Source of the DNA: Haloplanus sp. GDY1
GTDB taxonomy: Archaea > Halobacteriota > Halobacteria > Halobacteriales > Haloferacaceae
NCBI RefSeq assembly: GCF_023703775.1
Contig: NZ_CP098514.1
Location: 868,001 to 932,000, forward strand
Length of the DNA: 64,000 nt
Direction: 5' to 3'
Made by a program: the position numbers and the translations under genes. The notes beneath the pieces are model-generated. The model made no database searches and was not told the DNA's origin. It saw nothing but the letters and a program-made list of their open reading frames with translations. Positions 26,817 through 35,069 of this stretch are shown here, one piece after another. Position 1 is the first letter of the stretch; every line of letters begins with the position of its first letter.

Positions 26817-26906
26817 TGAGGAAACGTACGATAACACGTCACACGACGGATCGTGCGGACGGAACGGATCGGTCGGCCGCTATCGCTCCCTCACCGACTC
26901 ACCCCT

Positions 26907-27060
26907 CACGACACCCACACCTCGCCTCGACGGTCCACCGACCGTCGACGCCCACCGACCCACCTCCTCACGACACCCACACCTCGCCTCGACGGTCCAC
27001 CGACCGTCGACGCGCACCGACCCACTCCCTCACGACACCCACACCTCGCCTCGACGGTCG
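26907..27060. repeat. 62-base tandem repeat with hairpins
   Basis: About 2.5 copies, starting at 26907, 26969 and 27031, nearly identical. Each full copy contains a perfect 9-base stem with CACC loop (26927-26948 and 26989-27010). The third copy contains the last codons and stop of the DJ-1/PfpI gene, so the other copies are duplicates of that gene end plus its downstream DNA. Confidence 0.9.
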
Positions 27061-27635
27061 TACTCCAGTCCCTCCGCCACTCTCCCGGCCGTCTCCGCGT
27101 CCACGAACCGCTCGATCAGGTGGAGCGCCAGGTCCAGCCCCGACGTGATGCCCCCCGCGGTCAGCACGTCGCCGTCGTCGACGACGCGCGCGTCGACCAC
27201 GTCGGCGTCCGTCGCCCGCAGGTCGTCGAGGGCGCCACGGTGGGTGACCGCCGGCCGGCCGTCGAGGAGACCGGCACGGGCGAGGAGCATGCCGCCGGTG
27301 CAGACCGCCGCGAGCGTCCCGCCCGCGTCGTGGACCCGGGCCAGCGCGTCGGGGAGGGTGCCCCGTTCCGCCTCCGCCCACGCGCCCTCGGGCCGCCGGT
27401 CGTTCCACCCGCCGCCCGGGACGACGAGCAGGTCCGGCGGCTGGGCGAGTGAGAGGGTGCCGTCCGGGTCGATCCGGAGGCCGTGGGCCGCCCTCACCGT
27501 CGGCTGCTCGTCGAGGGTCACGAGCGACGCGTCGAGTGGCGCGCCCTCGTCGGCCGCCATCTCGAAGGCCTCGAAGGGCCCCACCGCGTCCAGTTCGTCG
27601 AAGCCATCGTAGACGAGTATCGCGACGGTCGTCAT
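27030..27635 (-). CDS. DJ-1/PfpI family protein
   Basis: A 201-residue class I glutamine-amidotransferase-like protein opening MTTVAILVYDGFDELDAVGPFE. The nucleophile-elbow cysteine is C112 in AAVCTGGMLLARAGLLDG, and VTHR follows. This subgroup includes ThiJ/isonitrile hydratase-like and AraC-associated proteins, so the substrate is uncertain. The C-terminal YDRRGEVWVS and stop lie inside a tandem repeat unit whose extra copies sit downstream. Confidence 0.88.
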   Translation of the reverse strand: MTTVAILVYDGFDELDAVGPFEAFEMAADEGAPLDASLVTLDEQPTVRAAHGLRIDPDGTLSLAQPPDLLVVPGGGWNDRRPEGAWAEAERGTLPDALARVHDAGGTLAAVCTGGMLLARAGLLDGRPAVTHRGALDDLRATDADVVDARVVDDGDVLTAGGITSGLDLALHLIERFVDAETAGRVAEGLEYDRRGEVWVS

Positions 27636-27676
27636 ACCCTCACGTCGGCGCCGGCGACCATAGAGCTACGGCCGGG

Positions 27677-27684
27677 AGTATATG
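27677..27684 (+). promoter_or_regulatory. TATA box of the HD phosphohydrolase gene
   Basis: AGTATATG, about 28 bases before the chosen ATG at 27709. Confidence 0.45.
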
Positions 27685-27708
27685 GTCGATGCCGCCGAAG
27701 GTGTCACC

Positions 27709-28932
27709 ATGGCGACGATCAAGGACAGCGTTCACGACCACATCGAGGTGACGGGCGTCGCCGAGGCGCTCCTCGACACGCCGGCGATGCAGCGACTCCG
27801 GCGGATCCGCCAGCTCGGAACCGTCTCGCTCGTCTACCCGTCGGCCAACCACACCCGCTTCGAGCACAGCCTCGGCGTCTACCACCTCGCCTCGGAGGCG
27901 CTCGATCACCTCGGCGTCGCGGGGACGACCGCCGAACGCGTCCGCGCCGCCGCCCTCCTGCACGACGTGGGCCATCCCCCCTTCAGCCACAACGTCGAGC
28001 GACTCCTCTATCGCCACACGGGGAAGCTCCACGACGACGTGGCCGACCTCATCGCGGGCGGACGGGTGGGCGCCGTCCTCCGGGAACACGACCTCGATCC
28101 GGACGCCGTCGCGGACCTCGTGGCCGGCGAGGGGCGGTACGGCCAGCTCGTCTCGGGCGAGCTCGACGTCGACCGGATGGACTACCTCGTCCGCGACGCC
28201 CACCACACGGGTGTGCCGTACGGCACCATCGACCACGGGCGACTGGTTCGGGAGCTCACATTCCAGGACGACGAACTCGTCATCGCGGAGGGGAACGTCC
28301 AGACCGCGGAGAGCCTGCTCCTCGCCCGGGCACTGATGAACCCGACGGTGTACCAACACCACGTCGCCCGCATCGGCAAGGCGATGCTCCGGCGGGCGAC
28401 CGAACGGCTGATCGAGGACGCCGGCTACGACGCCGAGACGGTGCGTCGGTGGGACGACGCCGACCTGCTGGTCGCGCTCCGCCGGACGGACGCCACCGCC
28501 GACCTGGCCGACCGCCTCTCGACCCGCGACCTCTACAAGCGGGCGGTGTGGGCCGAACTCGACGACGTGCCCGAGTCGCTGCTGGAGGCGGATCACGACC
28601 GCATCGGTGACCTCGAACGCGAGGTGGCGACCGCGGCGGACGTAGACCCCGACGCCGTCGTCATCGACGTCCCGCCGCCGCCGGAGATGCGGGAGTCGTC
28701 GTCCCGGGTCGTCGTCAACGGCGAGATCCGACGGCTCGACCGGCAGTCGCCGCTGGTGTCCGCGCTCCGGACCGCCGGCCGCAACCAGTGGCGACTCGGC
28801 GTCTACGCCCCACCCGGCGCCGTCGACCGCGTGGGCCGGACGGCGGCCCGGACGCTCGGTCTCGACATCGACGGCGCCCTCGTCTCGGAGGTGCGCCGCG
28901 GACTCGACGCCACGCTCGACGAGTTCGGGTAG
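27709..28932 (+). CDS. HD-domain phosphohydrolase
   Basis: A 407-residue protein of the archaeal/bacterial dGTPase-like HD family. The ATG at 27709 (MATIKDSVHDHI) follows a family-like start, an AGGTG Shine-Dalgarno and the TATA spacing; an in-frame ATG at 27682 is less likely. HD ligands: H53 (HTRFEHSLG), H85-D86 (AALLHDVGHPPFSH) and the later Asp in ELDVDRMDYLVRD. It probably hydrolyses nucleotide phosphates. A ~100-residue C-terminal part is variable. An amidohydrolase gene follows 31 bases later. Confidence 0.88.
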   Translation: MATIKDSVHDHIEVTGVAEALLDTPAMQRLRRIRQLGTVSLVYPSANHTRFEHSLGVYHLASEALDHLGVAGTTAERVRAAALLHDVGHPPFSHNVERLLYRHTGKLHDDVADLIAGGRVGAVLREHDLDPDAVADLVAGEGRYGQLVSGELDVDRMDYLVRDAHHTGVPYGTIDHGRLVRELTFQDDELVIAEGNVQTAESLLLARALMNPTVYQHHVARIGKAMLRRATERLIEDAGYDAETVRRWDDADLLVALRRTDATADLADRLSTRDLYKRAVWAELDDVPESLLEADHDRIGDLEREVATAADVDPDAVVIDVPPPPEMRESSSRVVVNGEIRRLDRQSPLVSALRTAGRNQWRLGVYAPPGAVDRVGRTAARTLGLDIDGALVSEVRRGLDATLDEFG

Positions 28933-28963
28933 CTTCAAGGGCCACGCACGCCCCAGTCGAGGT

Positions 28964-29977
28964 ATGCAGATCGAGGGGACCGTCCTCCGCGGTCGCGAGT
29001 TCGAACCGGTCGAGGGCCGGGTGGTCGTCGAGGACGGCGACGTCGTCGCCGTGGAGGAGGGAGAGACCGAGAGTGACGCGGTCGTCTGTCCGGCGTTCGT
29101 CAACGCCCACACGCACATCGGCGACTCCATCGCCAAGGAGGCCGGCGCCGGCCTGTCGCTCGACGAACTCGTGGCGCCGCCGGACGGCCTCAAACACCGC
29201 CTCCTCCGGGCGGCCACCGACGCGGAGAAAGTCGCGGCAATGCGCCGGTCGCTCCGCTTCATGCAGCGAGCGGGGACGGCGGCGACCGTCGAGTTCCGGG
29301 AAGGCGGCGTCGACGGCGTCCATGCGATACGGGAGGCGATGGACGGCCTCGACGTCGAGGCCGTCGTCCTCGGCCGGGAGACGGTCGCCGCGATGCACGA
29401 GGCGGACGGGTTCGGGGCGAGCGGCGCCCGCGACGCCGACTTCACCGCCGAACGCGCCGCGACCCGCGAGGCCGGCAAACCGTTCGGCATCCACGCCGGC
29501 GAGCGCGACGCGGCCGACATCGACCCCGCACTCGACCTCGATCCGACCTTCCTCGTCCACGTCGTCCACCCGGAACCGCACCACCTCGACCGGATCGAAC
29601 ACGGGTCGGTTCCGGTCGTCGTCTGCCCGCGCTCGAACCTCGTCACCGGCGTCGGCACGCCCCCCATCGCCGACCTCCTCGACCGGACGACCGTCGCGCT
29701 GGGGACGGACAACGTCATGCTCAACAGCCCCTCGATGTTCCGCGAGATGGAGTTCGCCGCGAAGGTCGGGGGCGTCGACGCCCGCGACGTGTTGCGGATG
29801 GCGACGGTCAACGGCGCCGACCTCGTCGGCCTCGACTGCGGCCTGATCGAGGTGGGACGACCGGCGAAACTGCTCGTCCTCGACGGCGACTCCGATAACC
29901 TCGCCGGCGCCCGCGACCCGGTTCGGGCGGTGGTCCGCCGGGCCGGCGTGGCCGACGTGGACCGGGTCGTGCTGTAG
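28964..29977 (+). CDS. Amidohydrolase-superfamily hydrolase
   Basis: A 337-residue protein with the composite-domain start MQIEGTVLRGREFEPVEGRV, then NAHTHIGDS with metal ligands H49 and H51. Further ligand-type segments are GIHAGERD, HVVHPEPHH and GTDNVMLN. The fold and spacing match the cytosine deaminase/chlorohydrolase branch, but the short length leaves the substrate open. A TATA-like CTTCAAG lies about 27 bases before the ATG. Confidence 0.85.
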   Translation: MQIEGTVLRGREFEPVEGRVVVEDGDVVAVEEGETESDAVVCPAFVNAHTHIGDSIAKEAGAGLSLDELVAPPDGLKHRLLRAATDAEKVAAMRRSLRFMQRAGTAATVEFREGGVDGVHAIREAMDGLDVEAVVLGRETVAAMHEADGFGASGARDADFTAERAATREAGKPFGIHAGERDAADIDPALDLDPTFLVHVVHPEPHHLDRIEHGSVPVVVCPRSNLVTGVGTPPIADLLDRTTVALGTDNVMLNSPSMFREMEFAAKVGGVDARDVLRMATVNGADLVGLDCGLIEVGRPAKLLVLDGDSDNLAGARDPVRAVVRRAGVADVDRVVL

Positions 29978-29992
29978 GCGATCCGCTCCCGG

Positions 29993-30655
29993 CTACTCCA
30001 GGGTTCGCTGGAGCACGGCCTCCGGGAACTCCGCCTGCCACTCCTCGTTGTCGGCTTTCGCCACGTCGTAGATCCGTTCGAGTTCCGAGACGGGATCCTC
30101 GTGATCGTCGACCCTGAGGTCGTCCTGCAGCGCCGGCGTCTCCGGGTGGTAGACTTTGAGCGCCGCGCTCTGTGCGTGGTCACCGCGCTTGTCGCCGCCG
30201 GCCTCCTCGCCGGCACGGAGGGCCGCGAGCAGCCGTTCGGCGAGCGGCCGTTCGGGGTCGGTATCCGCGAATGCCGTCGCGACGGCGTCGACGACCCGTT
30301 CACCCACCAGCATGTTGCCCGCGACGGTGAAGTCGTCCCGCTCGCGGGAGCCGTACCAGTCGACACAGTCGTCACCGGAGAAGGTGACCGTGTTCCCCCA
30401 CCGATCGACGCCGTGTACCTGTCGGACCGCCGCGTCCTCGTCTTTCGCGACGAGCGTCCCGACGGCGTCGTCAACGCTCGCTCCCTCGTCCATGAGGCGG
30501 GTCGCCTTCACGCCGAGCGGGACGCTGACGAGCGACTGCGTGCTCACTACCCCGTTCGGCGAGAGAAACGGGGCCAGCGAGCCGACCGCCGGGGCCTTGG
30601 TTGCGATGGCGACGCCGTGTACGCCGTCCTGTGTCGCACAGATGGAGTACGTCAT
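29993..30655 (-). CDS. DUF1028 family protein
   Basis: A 220-residue protein opening MTYSICATQDGVHGVAIATKAPAVGS, characteristic of DUF1028 (Ntn-hydrolase-like fold). Conserved TQSLVSVPLG and FTVAGNMLVG segments are present. Members often sit in amino-acid, carbamoyl-compound or purine catabolic clusters, and here the gene follows a symporter by a short gap and lies near an M20 amidase. Biochemical activity of the family is not established to my knowledge. It converges with the amidohydrolase gene (15-base gap). Confidence 0.85.
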   Translation of the reverse strand: MTYSICATQDGVHGVAIATKAPAVGSLAPFLSPNGVVSTQSLVSVPLGVKATRLMDEGASVDDAVGTLVAKDEDAAVRQVHGVDRWGNTVTFSGDDCVDWYGSRERDDFTVAGNMLVGERVVDAVATAFADTDPERPLAERLLAALRAGEEAGGDKRGDHAQSAALKVYHPETPALQDDLRVDDHEDPVSELERIYDVAKADNEEWQAEFPEAVLQRTLE

Positions 30656-30658
30656 GTG

Positions 30659-30802
30659 TTACCAGATCTCCTTGGCTCTGAACTCTCGGATCGTGTACGC
30701 GATGATGATGATGCTCACGACGACTGCACCCGCGATTCCCAGTCCGACGACTGCGACGAAGAACTCCTGCTGACCGTGAGGGGAATCGGAACCATCCGTC
30801 AG
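30659..30802 (-). CDS. Hidden 47-residue membrane protein between symporter and DUF1028
   Basis: The frame from 30802 to the TAA at 30659 encodes a hydrophilic start (TDGSDSPHGQQEFF), one clear membrane helix (FVAVVGLGIAGAVVVSIIII) and a charged tail (REFRAKEIW). It lies three bases before the DUF1028 ATG and overlaps the symporter stop (CTGA). No ATG, GTG or TTG is available near its start: the frame opens right after an in-frame TGA with CTG at 30802-30800, preceded by GGGGGGTGA. A CTG start, or re-initiation or frameshifting from the GTG at 30806, are possible. The membrane-helix composition is strong evidence for coding. Confidence 0.6.
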   Translation of the reverse strand: MTDGSDSPHGQQEFFVAVVGLGIAGAVVVSIIIIAYTIREFRAKEIW

Positions 30803-32229
30803 TCACCCCCCTCGGACGCCGAACGCCCGGCCAACTGAAGCTTTCGCCAGTCGAACTCGCGCGGCCAGACGACCGTGCTGCCGGCGGTGATCAGGAACGA
30901 CAGCCACCCGCTGGCGATGATCCCCTGGAGGTTCCCGACGGTGAAGTAGACCGCGTATCCGCCCGCGATCGCGACGATTGCGGCCACGAACACGCCGTTC
31001 GGGTTCGTCTTCTCCGACCAGAGACCGAGGACGATCGGGAAGATGAAGGCCGCGTTGATCACTCCCAGGAAGATCAGCATCTGGAGCATCGTCAGGATCT
31101 TCGGGAGGCTGAGCAGGAGTCCGAGAACGCCGACGACGACGGTCAGGTACTTGCCGTACTGGAGGCTCTCGTCGCCCGAGACGTCCTCCTTGACTCGCGG
31201 GAGGAGGTCGTGCATCAAGAGCGTCGCCAGGGCGTTGATGCTCGCGGCCGTCGTCGAAGCGAGGGCGCTCCAAACGGCGACCAGGAACAGCCAGCCGGCG
31301 AACTGGCCGCCGTACACCTGCGCGACCAGCGGTGCGACCTGATTGATCTGTTCGGGCTCCCGGCCGAACGCCAGGGCGACGAACGCGAGGCTCGCGACCG
31401 CGAGCGGTACGAGTGCCCAGCCGATGCCGCTCATCATGAACGTCTTGAGGACATCCTCCTGGCGGATCGCGTACGCCCGCTGCCAGAAGGTGTTGTCCAT
31501 GAACACCTCGCCAATCCCGAAGAATGCCCCGCCGAACATGAACAGGAGTGCGGCCTGGTTGGTGAGGTTCAGACTCGACGGCGTCGTTTCGAGCATCCCC
31601 TGATAGACGGGGGTGAACCCCACCTTGAAGTAGACGAGTGGCGGGACGACGATGGCGACGACGAGGATCAACAGGACCTGAAAGTACGCGACGCCGGCGA
31701 CGCTCCGGAACCCCCCGAAGTACGAGTAGGTGATCACGACGGCGAAGGTGAGGACGACCGAAACCATATACGGGATGTCGAATATCTGTTCGAGGAGGAC
31801 GCCCCCACCGATGCCCTGTGTCACGATCAATCCGAGGACGTAGATAATCAGCAGTGCGATGAACAGGAAGTAGTTCTTGCCGTCGTAGCGGGTGCCGTAG
31901 TAATCCCCAACCGACTTGCCGTGAGGGATCACCTGGTGGATGCGCTTCGAGAGGAAGCCAAAGAGCACCACGCCGCTGCCGCCGATGAGCGCGTAGCCGA
32001 GGGCGCCGGTGATACCGAAGTTGTACGCGCTCTCCGGGGCAGCCAGCATCGTGTTCCCCGTAATCCAGAACGCGAGCAGCGAGGTCATCCCGAACGCGAC
32101 TCCCAGTTTCCCGCTCCCGACGATGTACTCGTCGGCGTCCTCGACACGCCGCGAGAAGTACCAGCCGGCAGCGATGAACACCAGTCCGAGCGCGAGGACG
32201 ATGCCGATGTTGATCCAGGGTAGTGCCAT
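30799..32229 (-). CDS. Sodium:solute symporter (SSS family)
   Basis: A 476-residue integral membrane protein with about 13 hydrophobic helices and SSS-type features: YIVGSGKLGVAFGMTSLLAFW near the N-terminus, YSYFGGFRSVAGVAYFQ, and a conserved ASTTAASINALATLLMHDLLP segment near the sodium site. It would import an organic solute with Na+. Neighbours (tiny membrane proteins on both sides, DUF1028, an M20 amidase and an IclR regulator) suggest a nitrogenous substrate such as an N-carbamoyl compound, ureide or related solute. This is inference. Confidence 0.9.
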   Translation of the reverse strand: MALPWINIGIVLALGLVFIAAGWYFSRRVEDADEYIVGSGKLGVAFGMTSLLAFWITGNTMLAAPESAYNFGITGALGYALIGGSGVVLFGFLSKRIHQVIPHGKSVGDYYGTRYDGKNYFLFIALLIIYVLGLIVTQGIGGGVLLEQIFDIPYMVSVVLTFAVVITYSYFGGFRSVAGVAYFQVLLILVVAIVVPPLVYFKVGFTPVYQGMLETTPSSLNLTNQAALLFMFGGAFFGIGEVFMDNTFWQRAYAIRQEDVLKTFMMSGIGWALVPLAVASLAFVALAFGREPEQINQVAPLVAQVYGGQFAGWLFLVAVWSALASTTAASINALATLLMHDLLPRVKEDVSGDESLQYGKYLTVVVGVLGLLLSLPKILTMLQMLIFLGVINAAFIFPIVLGLWSEKTNPNGVFVAAIVAIAGGYAVYFTVGNLQGIIASGWLSFLITAGSTVVWPREFDWRKLQLAGRSASEGGD

Positions 32230-32239
32230 GATCTCTGCC

Positions 32240-32416
32240 TCAGTTGGTGGTGGATTGCTCGTCCGCGAGCGCGGACTCCTCGGTTCCCGTATCCTCGATG
32301 CTCGGCGGCGATCTCGTTCCGTACACGCCGAAGTACGGGGCGATCAGGAGCCCCGTCAACACCAGTAACAATCCGATCGCGAGGTAGACCCAGGTCATCG
32401 TCGATAACAGTGCCAT
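32240..32416 (-). CDS. Small membrane protein upstream of the symporter
   Basis: A 58-residue protein. The ATG at 32416 (MALLSTMTWVYLAIGLLLVL) has a TATA box about 32 bases upstream. One N-terminal membrane helix (residues ~7-28) is followed by a Ser/Thr/Glu-rich tail. It starts the symporter operon (10-base gap) and may be an accessory subunit, as seen with small partners of some SSS carriers. This role is inferred. Confidence 0.75.
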   Translation of the reverse strand: MALLSTMTWVYLAIGLLLVLTGLLIAPYFGVYGTRSPPSIEDTGTEESALADEQSTTN

Positions 32417-32445
32417 GGTACACAATCCCGTGACGTAGCTCGACG

Positions 32446-32451
32446 TATATA
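32446..32451 (-). promoter_or_regulatory. TATA box of the symporter operon
   Basis: TATATA in an AT-rich gap, centred about 32 bases before the ATG at 32416. It is the best TATA match in the window. Confidence 0.6.
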
Positions 32452-32511
32452 CCTTATTAATGTTTGATATGAGAAATTTATAATCTCGTCTTAATACCCG
32501 ATAGAAATTTG

Positions 32512-32552
32512 TATTGTAGCCCTATTTTCGAGTAGTTTCTTTGAATACAATA
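32512..32552. promoter_or_regulatory. Inverted repeat TATTGTA / TACAATA upstream of symporter promoter
   Basis: TATTGTA (32512-32518) and TACAATA (32546-32552) are reverse complements, 27 bases apart, in the AT-rich gap (32417-32675) about 60-100 bases upstream of the TATA box. The ATTGT/ACAAT half-sites recur in the palindrome by the IclR gene. It could be a regulator site, but it is low-complexity AT DNA. Confidence 0.3.
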
Positions 32553-32675
32553 TTATTACCCGTTTCGTCGAAGATTCGAATTCATCTAAGTCTCCTCGAA
32601 ATCCGACATCTGACAAAATGTCTGAGAGAATTTTACATAATGCGGAACGTTCGCGAGCGTCGCTCCGCCGGACGG

Positions 32676-33926
32676 CTACGACGTCGCGAGGCGGGCGAGT
32701 CCGGCCGCGAGGACGCGGGTCGCCCGAGCACAGTCCGCCCACTCCGTCCACTCCCGGGGATTGTGAGAGATGCCGTCCCGGGACGGGGCGAAGAGCAAGC
32801 CGGCGTCGGTCACGCGCGCCACTTCCATCGTGTCGTGGCCGGCGCCCGAATGCAGGTCGACGGTCCCGACGTCGGTGTGCTCGCCGGCGGCGTGAATCGC
32901 GTCCCGACACCGGTCGGACATCGCGACCGGCTGGATGTCGACGTACCGATCCAGGCTCGTCTCGACGCCGCGTTCCCGCTCGATCCGGGCGAGGCTCTCC
33001 CGCGCTCGGCGCACCAGATACGCCATCGACGAGGCGTCGACGTCGCGGATATCGAGTCCGAGTTCGACGTGTCCGGGGACGACGTTCGTCCCGTTCGGGG
33101 AGACGTCGGTCCTGCCGACCGTCGCGACCGCCGTGTCGCTCGCCGTCTCGACGAGTTCGGTAGCCGCGTCCTCGACGTCGAGGGCGAACTCGGCGGCGCC
33201 GAGGAGGGCGTCCCGTCGGCCACCCATCGGCGTCGTCCCCGCGTGGTTTGCCTCACCGCTGATCTCGACACGACAGTGCGTGATCCCCGTTATCGAGGTG
33301 ACGACACCGACCGGGACGTCCCGATCCTCGAGGCGGGTCCCCTGTTCGATGTGGAGTTCGAGCCACGCGTCCCACTCCTCGGCCGCCAGTCGGTCCTCTC
33401 CATGGTATCCGATCCCCGAGAGCGCATCCGCCAGCCGTTCCCCCCGGTCGTCGGTCAGATCGAGGGCCTCGTCCACGGGGAGCGTCCCCGACGCGACCTT
33501 CGAGCCGAGCAACGGCGTGTCGAAGCGCGTCCCTTCCTCTTCGGTGAAACACACCACGTCGATGGGTCGGTTCGGACGGAGGTCACATTCCTGCATCGCG
33601 CGGACCGCTTCGAGGCCGGCGTAGACGCCGAGCGGCCCGTCGAAGATGCCGCCCTCGGGGACGGAATCGAGGTGGCTCCCCGCGGCCACTGGTGGGGCGG
33701 CCGGATCGGCGCTCTCCGGGGTCCATCGGCCGACGATGTTCCCGACCGCGTCGACGGAGGTAGTCAGCCCCGCCTCGTCGAGTCGGGACACGAGGTAGTT
33801 CCGGGTCCGCTCGTCGGCCTCGCTCCCGGTGAACACCGACCGGCCACGTCCCGTCTCGACGTCGATGGCGCCGAACTCGGCGGTCGATTCGATATCGTCT
33901 CGGAGCCGCTCGACACTGACGTCCAT
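32676..33926 (-). CDS. M20-type amidase/carbamoylase (HyuC/AllC-like)
   Basis: A 416-residue zinc peptidase-fold amidase. The ATG at 33926 follows a TATA box (33946-33953); the open frame upstream runs through the promoter and is not real. Metal-site motifs: GSHLDSVPEGGIFDGPLGV (His and bridging Asp), the EEEGTRF glutamates, LELHIEQG, and the C-terminal SGAGHDTM His. Family members hydrolyse N-carbamoyl-L-amino acids, allantoate or ureidoglycine; the exact substrate cannot be read here. It diverges from an IclR regulator and lies upstream of the symporter operon. Confidence 0.88.
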   Translation of the reverse strand: MDVSVERLRDDIESTAEFGAIDVETGRGRSVFTGSEADERTRNYLVSRLDEAGLTTSVDAVGNIVGRWTPESADPAAPPVAAGSHLDSVPEGGIFDGPLGVYAGLEAVRAMQECDLRPNRPIDVVCFTEEEGTRFDTPLLGSKVASGTLPVDEALDLTDDRGERLADALSGIGYHGEDRLAAEEWDAWLELHIEQGTRLEDRDVPVGVVTSITGITHCRVEISGEANHAGTTPMGGRRDALLGAAEFALDVEDAATELVETASDTAVATVGRTDVSPNGTNVVPGHVELGLDIRDVDASSMAYLVRRARESLARIERERGVETSLDRYVDIQPVAMSDRCRDAIHAAGEHTDVGTVDLHSGAGHDTMEVARVTDAGLLFAPSRDGISHNPREWTEWADCARATRVLAAGLARLATS

Positions 33927-33945
33927 ACCGACCGGCGTGGTTCCG

Positions 33946-33953
33946 AAATTATC
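33946..33953 (-). promoter_or_regulatory. TATA box of the amidase gene
   Basis: GATAATTT on the minus strand, about 24 bases before the ATG at 33926, implying a nearly leaderless transcript. Confidence 0.5.
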
Positions 33954-33992
33954 AATCTGTGGCTCCTCTACCCCTCGAAATCTGGAGATTAG

Positions 33993-34003
33993 ATTGTCAC
34001 AAT
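33993..34003. promoter_or_regulatory. Palindrome ATTGTCACAAT, candidate IclR operator
   Basis: A perfect 5-1-5 palindrome about 40 bases upstream of the amidase TATA box, in the gap between the amidase and the IclR-type gene. Position and symmetry fit a local regulator site. Not proven. Confidence 0.4.
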
Positions 34004-34195
34004 TCCGGAGCCGAGAGCGCGGCCGAGTCGCCCGGATTCGCGCGACGCGCGCCGGAATCCCGCCGACGTCGGACGATTCCGCGACGGCGACGGGCGTGGC
34101 ACATGTCGACAGCGGCCTCGCAGGGAGAGAGTCCCGACACCGGCCCGGAACCCCCATGCAAACGACTAACACAGAGAACACGCCTAGGGAGGCGT

Positions 34196-35002
34196 ATGTC
34201 CACCCCCCTCGACAGCGACGAGCCGTCTCGGCTGCTGAAAACGGCCGCGACCACCCTCGACGTTCTCGACGTGCTCAAGGAGACTGGCGGGACGACGGCC
34301 GCCGACCTCGCGGAGCGGCTCGATCTCTCGGAGACGACGACGTACAACCAGCTCACGACCCTCAGGGAACACGAGTTCGTCGTCAAGGACGGGAAGGAGT
34401 ACCGTCTGAGTGGCAAACACATCCTGTTCGGCGAACAGGTGCGCCAGGAGAACACCCTCTACGAACACGGCCGCGAGGAACTGGAGGAGATCGCGGCCCA
34501 GACCGGGGAGTACGCCCAACTGGTCGTCGAACAGTTCGGCCAGGGGATCATCGTCTACGAGACGCAGGGCGACGACGCCATCGGCGAGGCGTTCCAGGCC
34601 CGGCTACAGCAGGAGACGTTCGATCTCCACTACACGGCGGCAGGGAAGGCGATCCTCGCCCACCTTCCCGAGAGGCGGGTCTCGCGGATCGTCGACAATC
34701 ACGGCCTGACGAAACGGACGGAACAGACGATCACCGACCGCGGCCGCCTCAGGGACGAACTGGCCGAGATCCGGGAGCGGGGCTACGCGTTCAACGACGA
34801 GGAACAGGTCGCGGGGTTACGCGTCGTCGGCGCGCCGATCCGGGGGCCGGACGGGGAGGTGCTGGGAGCCCTGAGCGTCTCGGGACCGACGAGCCGGATG
34901 CAGGAGGAGCGGTACCACGAGGAGATCCCACGGCTGGTGACGAGGACGGCGAACCTGATCGAGGTCAACATCAACATGGCGCGACGGAGCGGGGAGGGGT
35001 GA
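34196..35002 (+). CDS. IclR-family transcriptional regulator
   Basis: A 268-residue protein. The ATG at 34196 follows GGGAGG, and the upstream open frame is not protein-like. Residues ~10-70 are the winged helix (TTAADLAERLDLSETTTYNQL). Residues ~85-265 are the IclR effector domain, with the typical LHYTAAGKAILAHLP segment and RGYAFNDEEQVAGLRVVGAPI. IclR proteins sense small catabolic metabolites. Divergent placement beside the amidase suggests it controls that gene and perhaps the symporter operon. Confidence 0.9.
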   Translation: MSTPLDSDEPSRLLKTAATTLDVLDVLKETGGTTAADLAERLDLSETTTYNQLTTLREHEFVVKDGKEYRLSGKHILFGEQVRQENTLYEHGREELEEIAAQTGEYAQLVVEQFGQGIIVYETQGDDAIGEAFQARLQQETFDLHYTAAGKAILAHLPERRVSRIVDNHGLTKRTEQTITDRGRLRDELAEIRERGYAFNDEEQVAGLRVVGAPIRGPDGEVLGALSVSGPTSRMQEERYHEEIPRLVTRTANLIEVNINMARRSGEG

Positions 35003-35069
35003 GCGACGTCGCGGTCCGGAGCGTCCCACGGTGTCAAGAGTTATGTAGCGAGGCATGGTACTGATACAC

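Noticed and set aside
26907-27060. Regularly spaced repeats that might be a CRISPR array.
   Set aside because: The units are directly adjacent 62-base tandem copies without unique spacers, and no cas genes are near.
32417-32675. AT-rich 259-base segment as a sign of a foreign or mobile insertion.
   Set aside because: No transposase remnant, target duplication or terminal repeats; the AT content is explained by promoter and termination signals between two operons.
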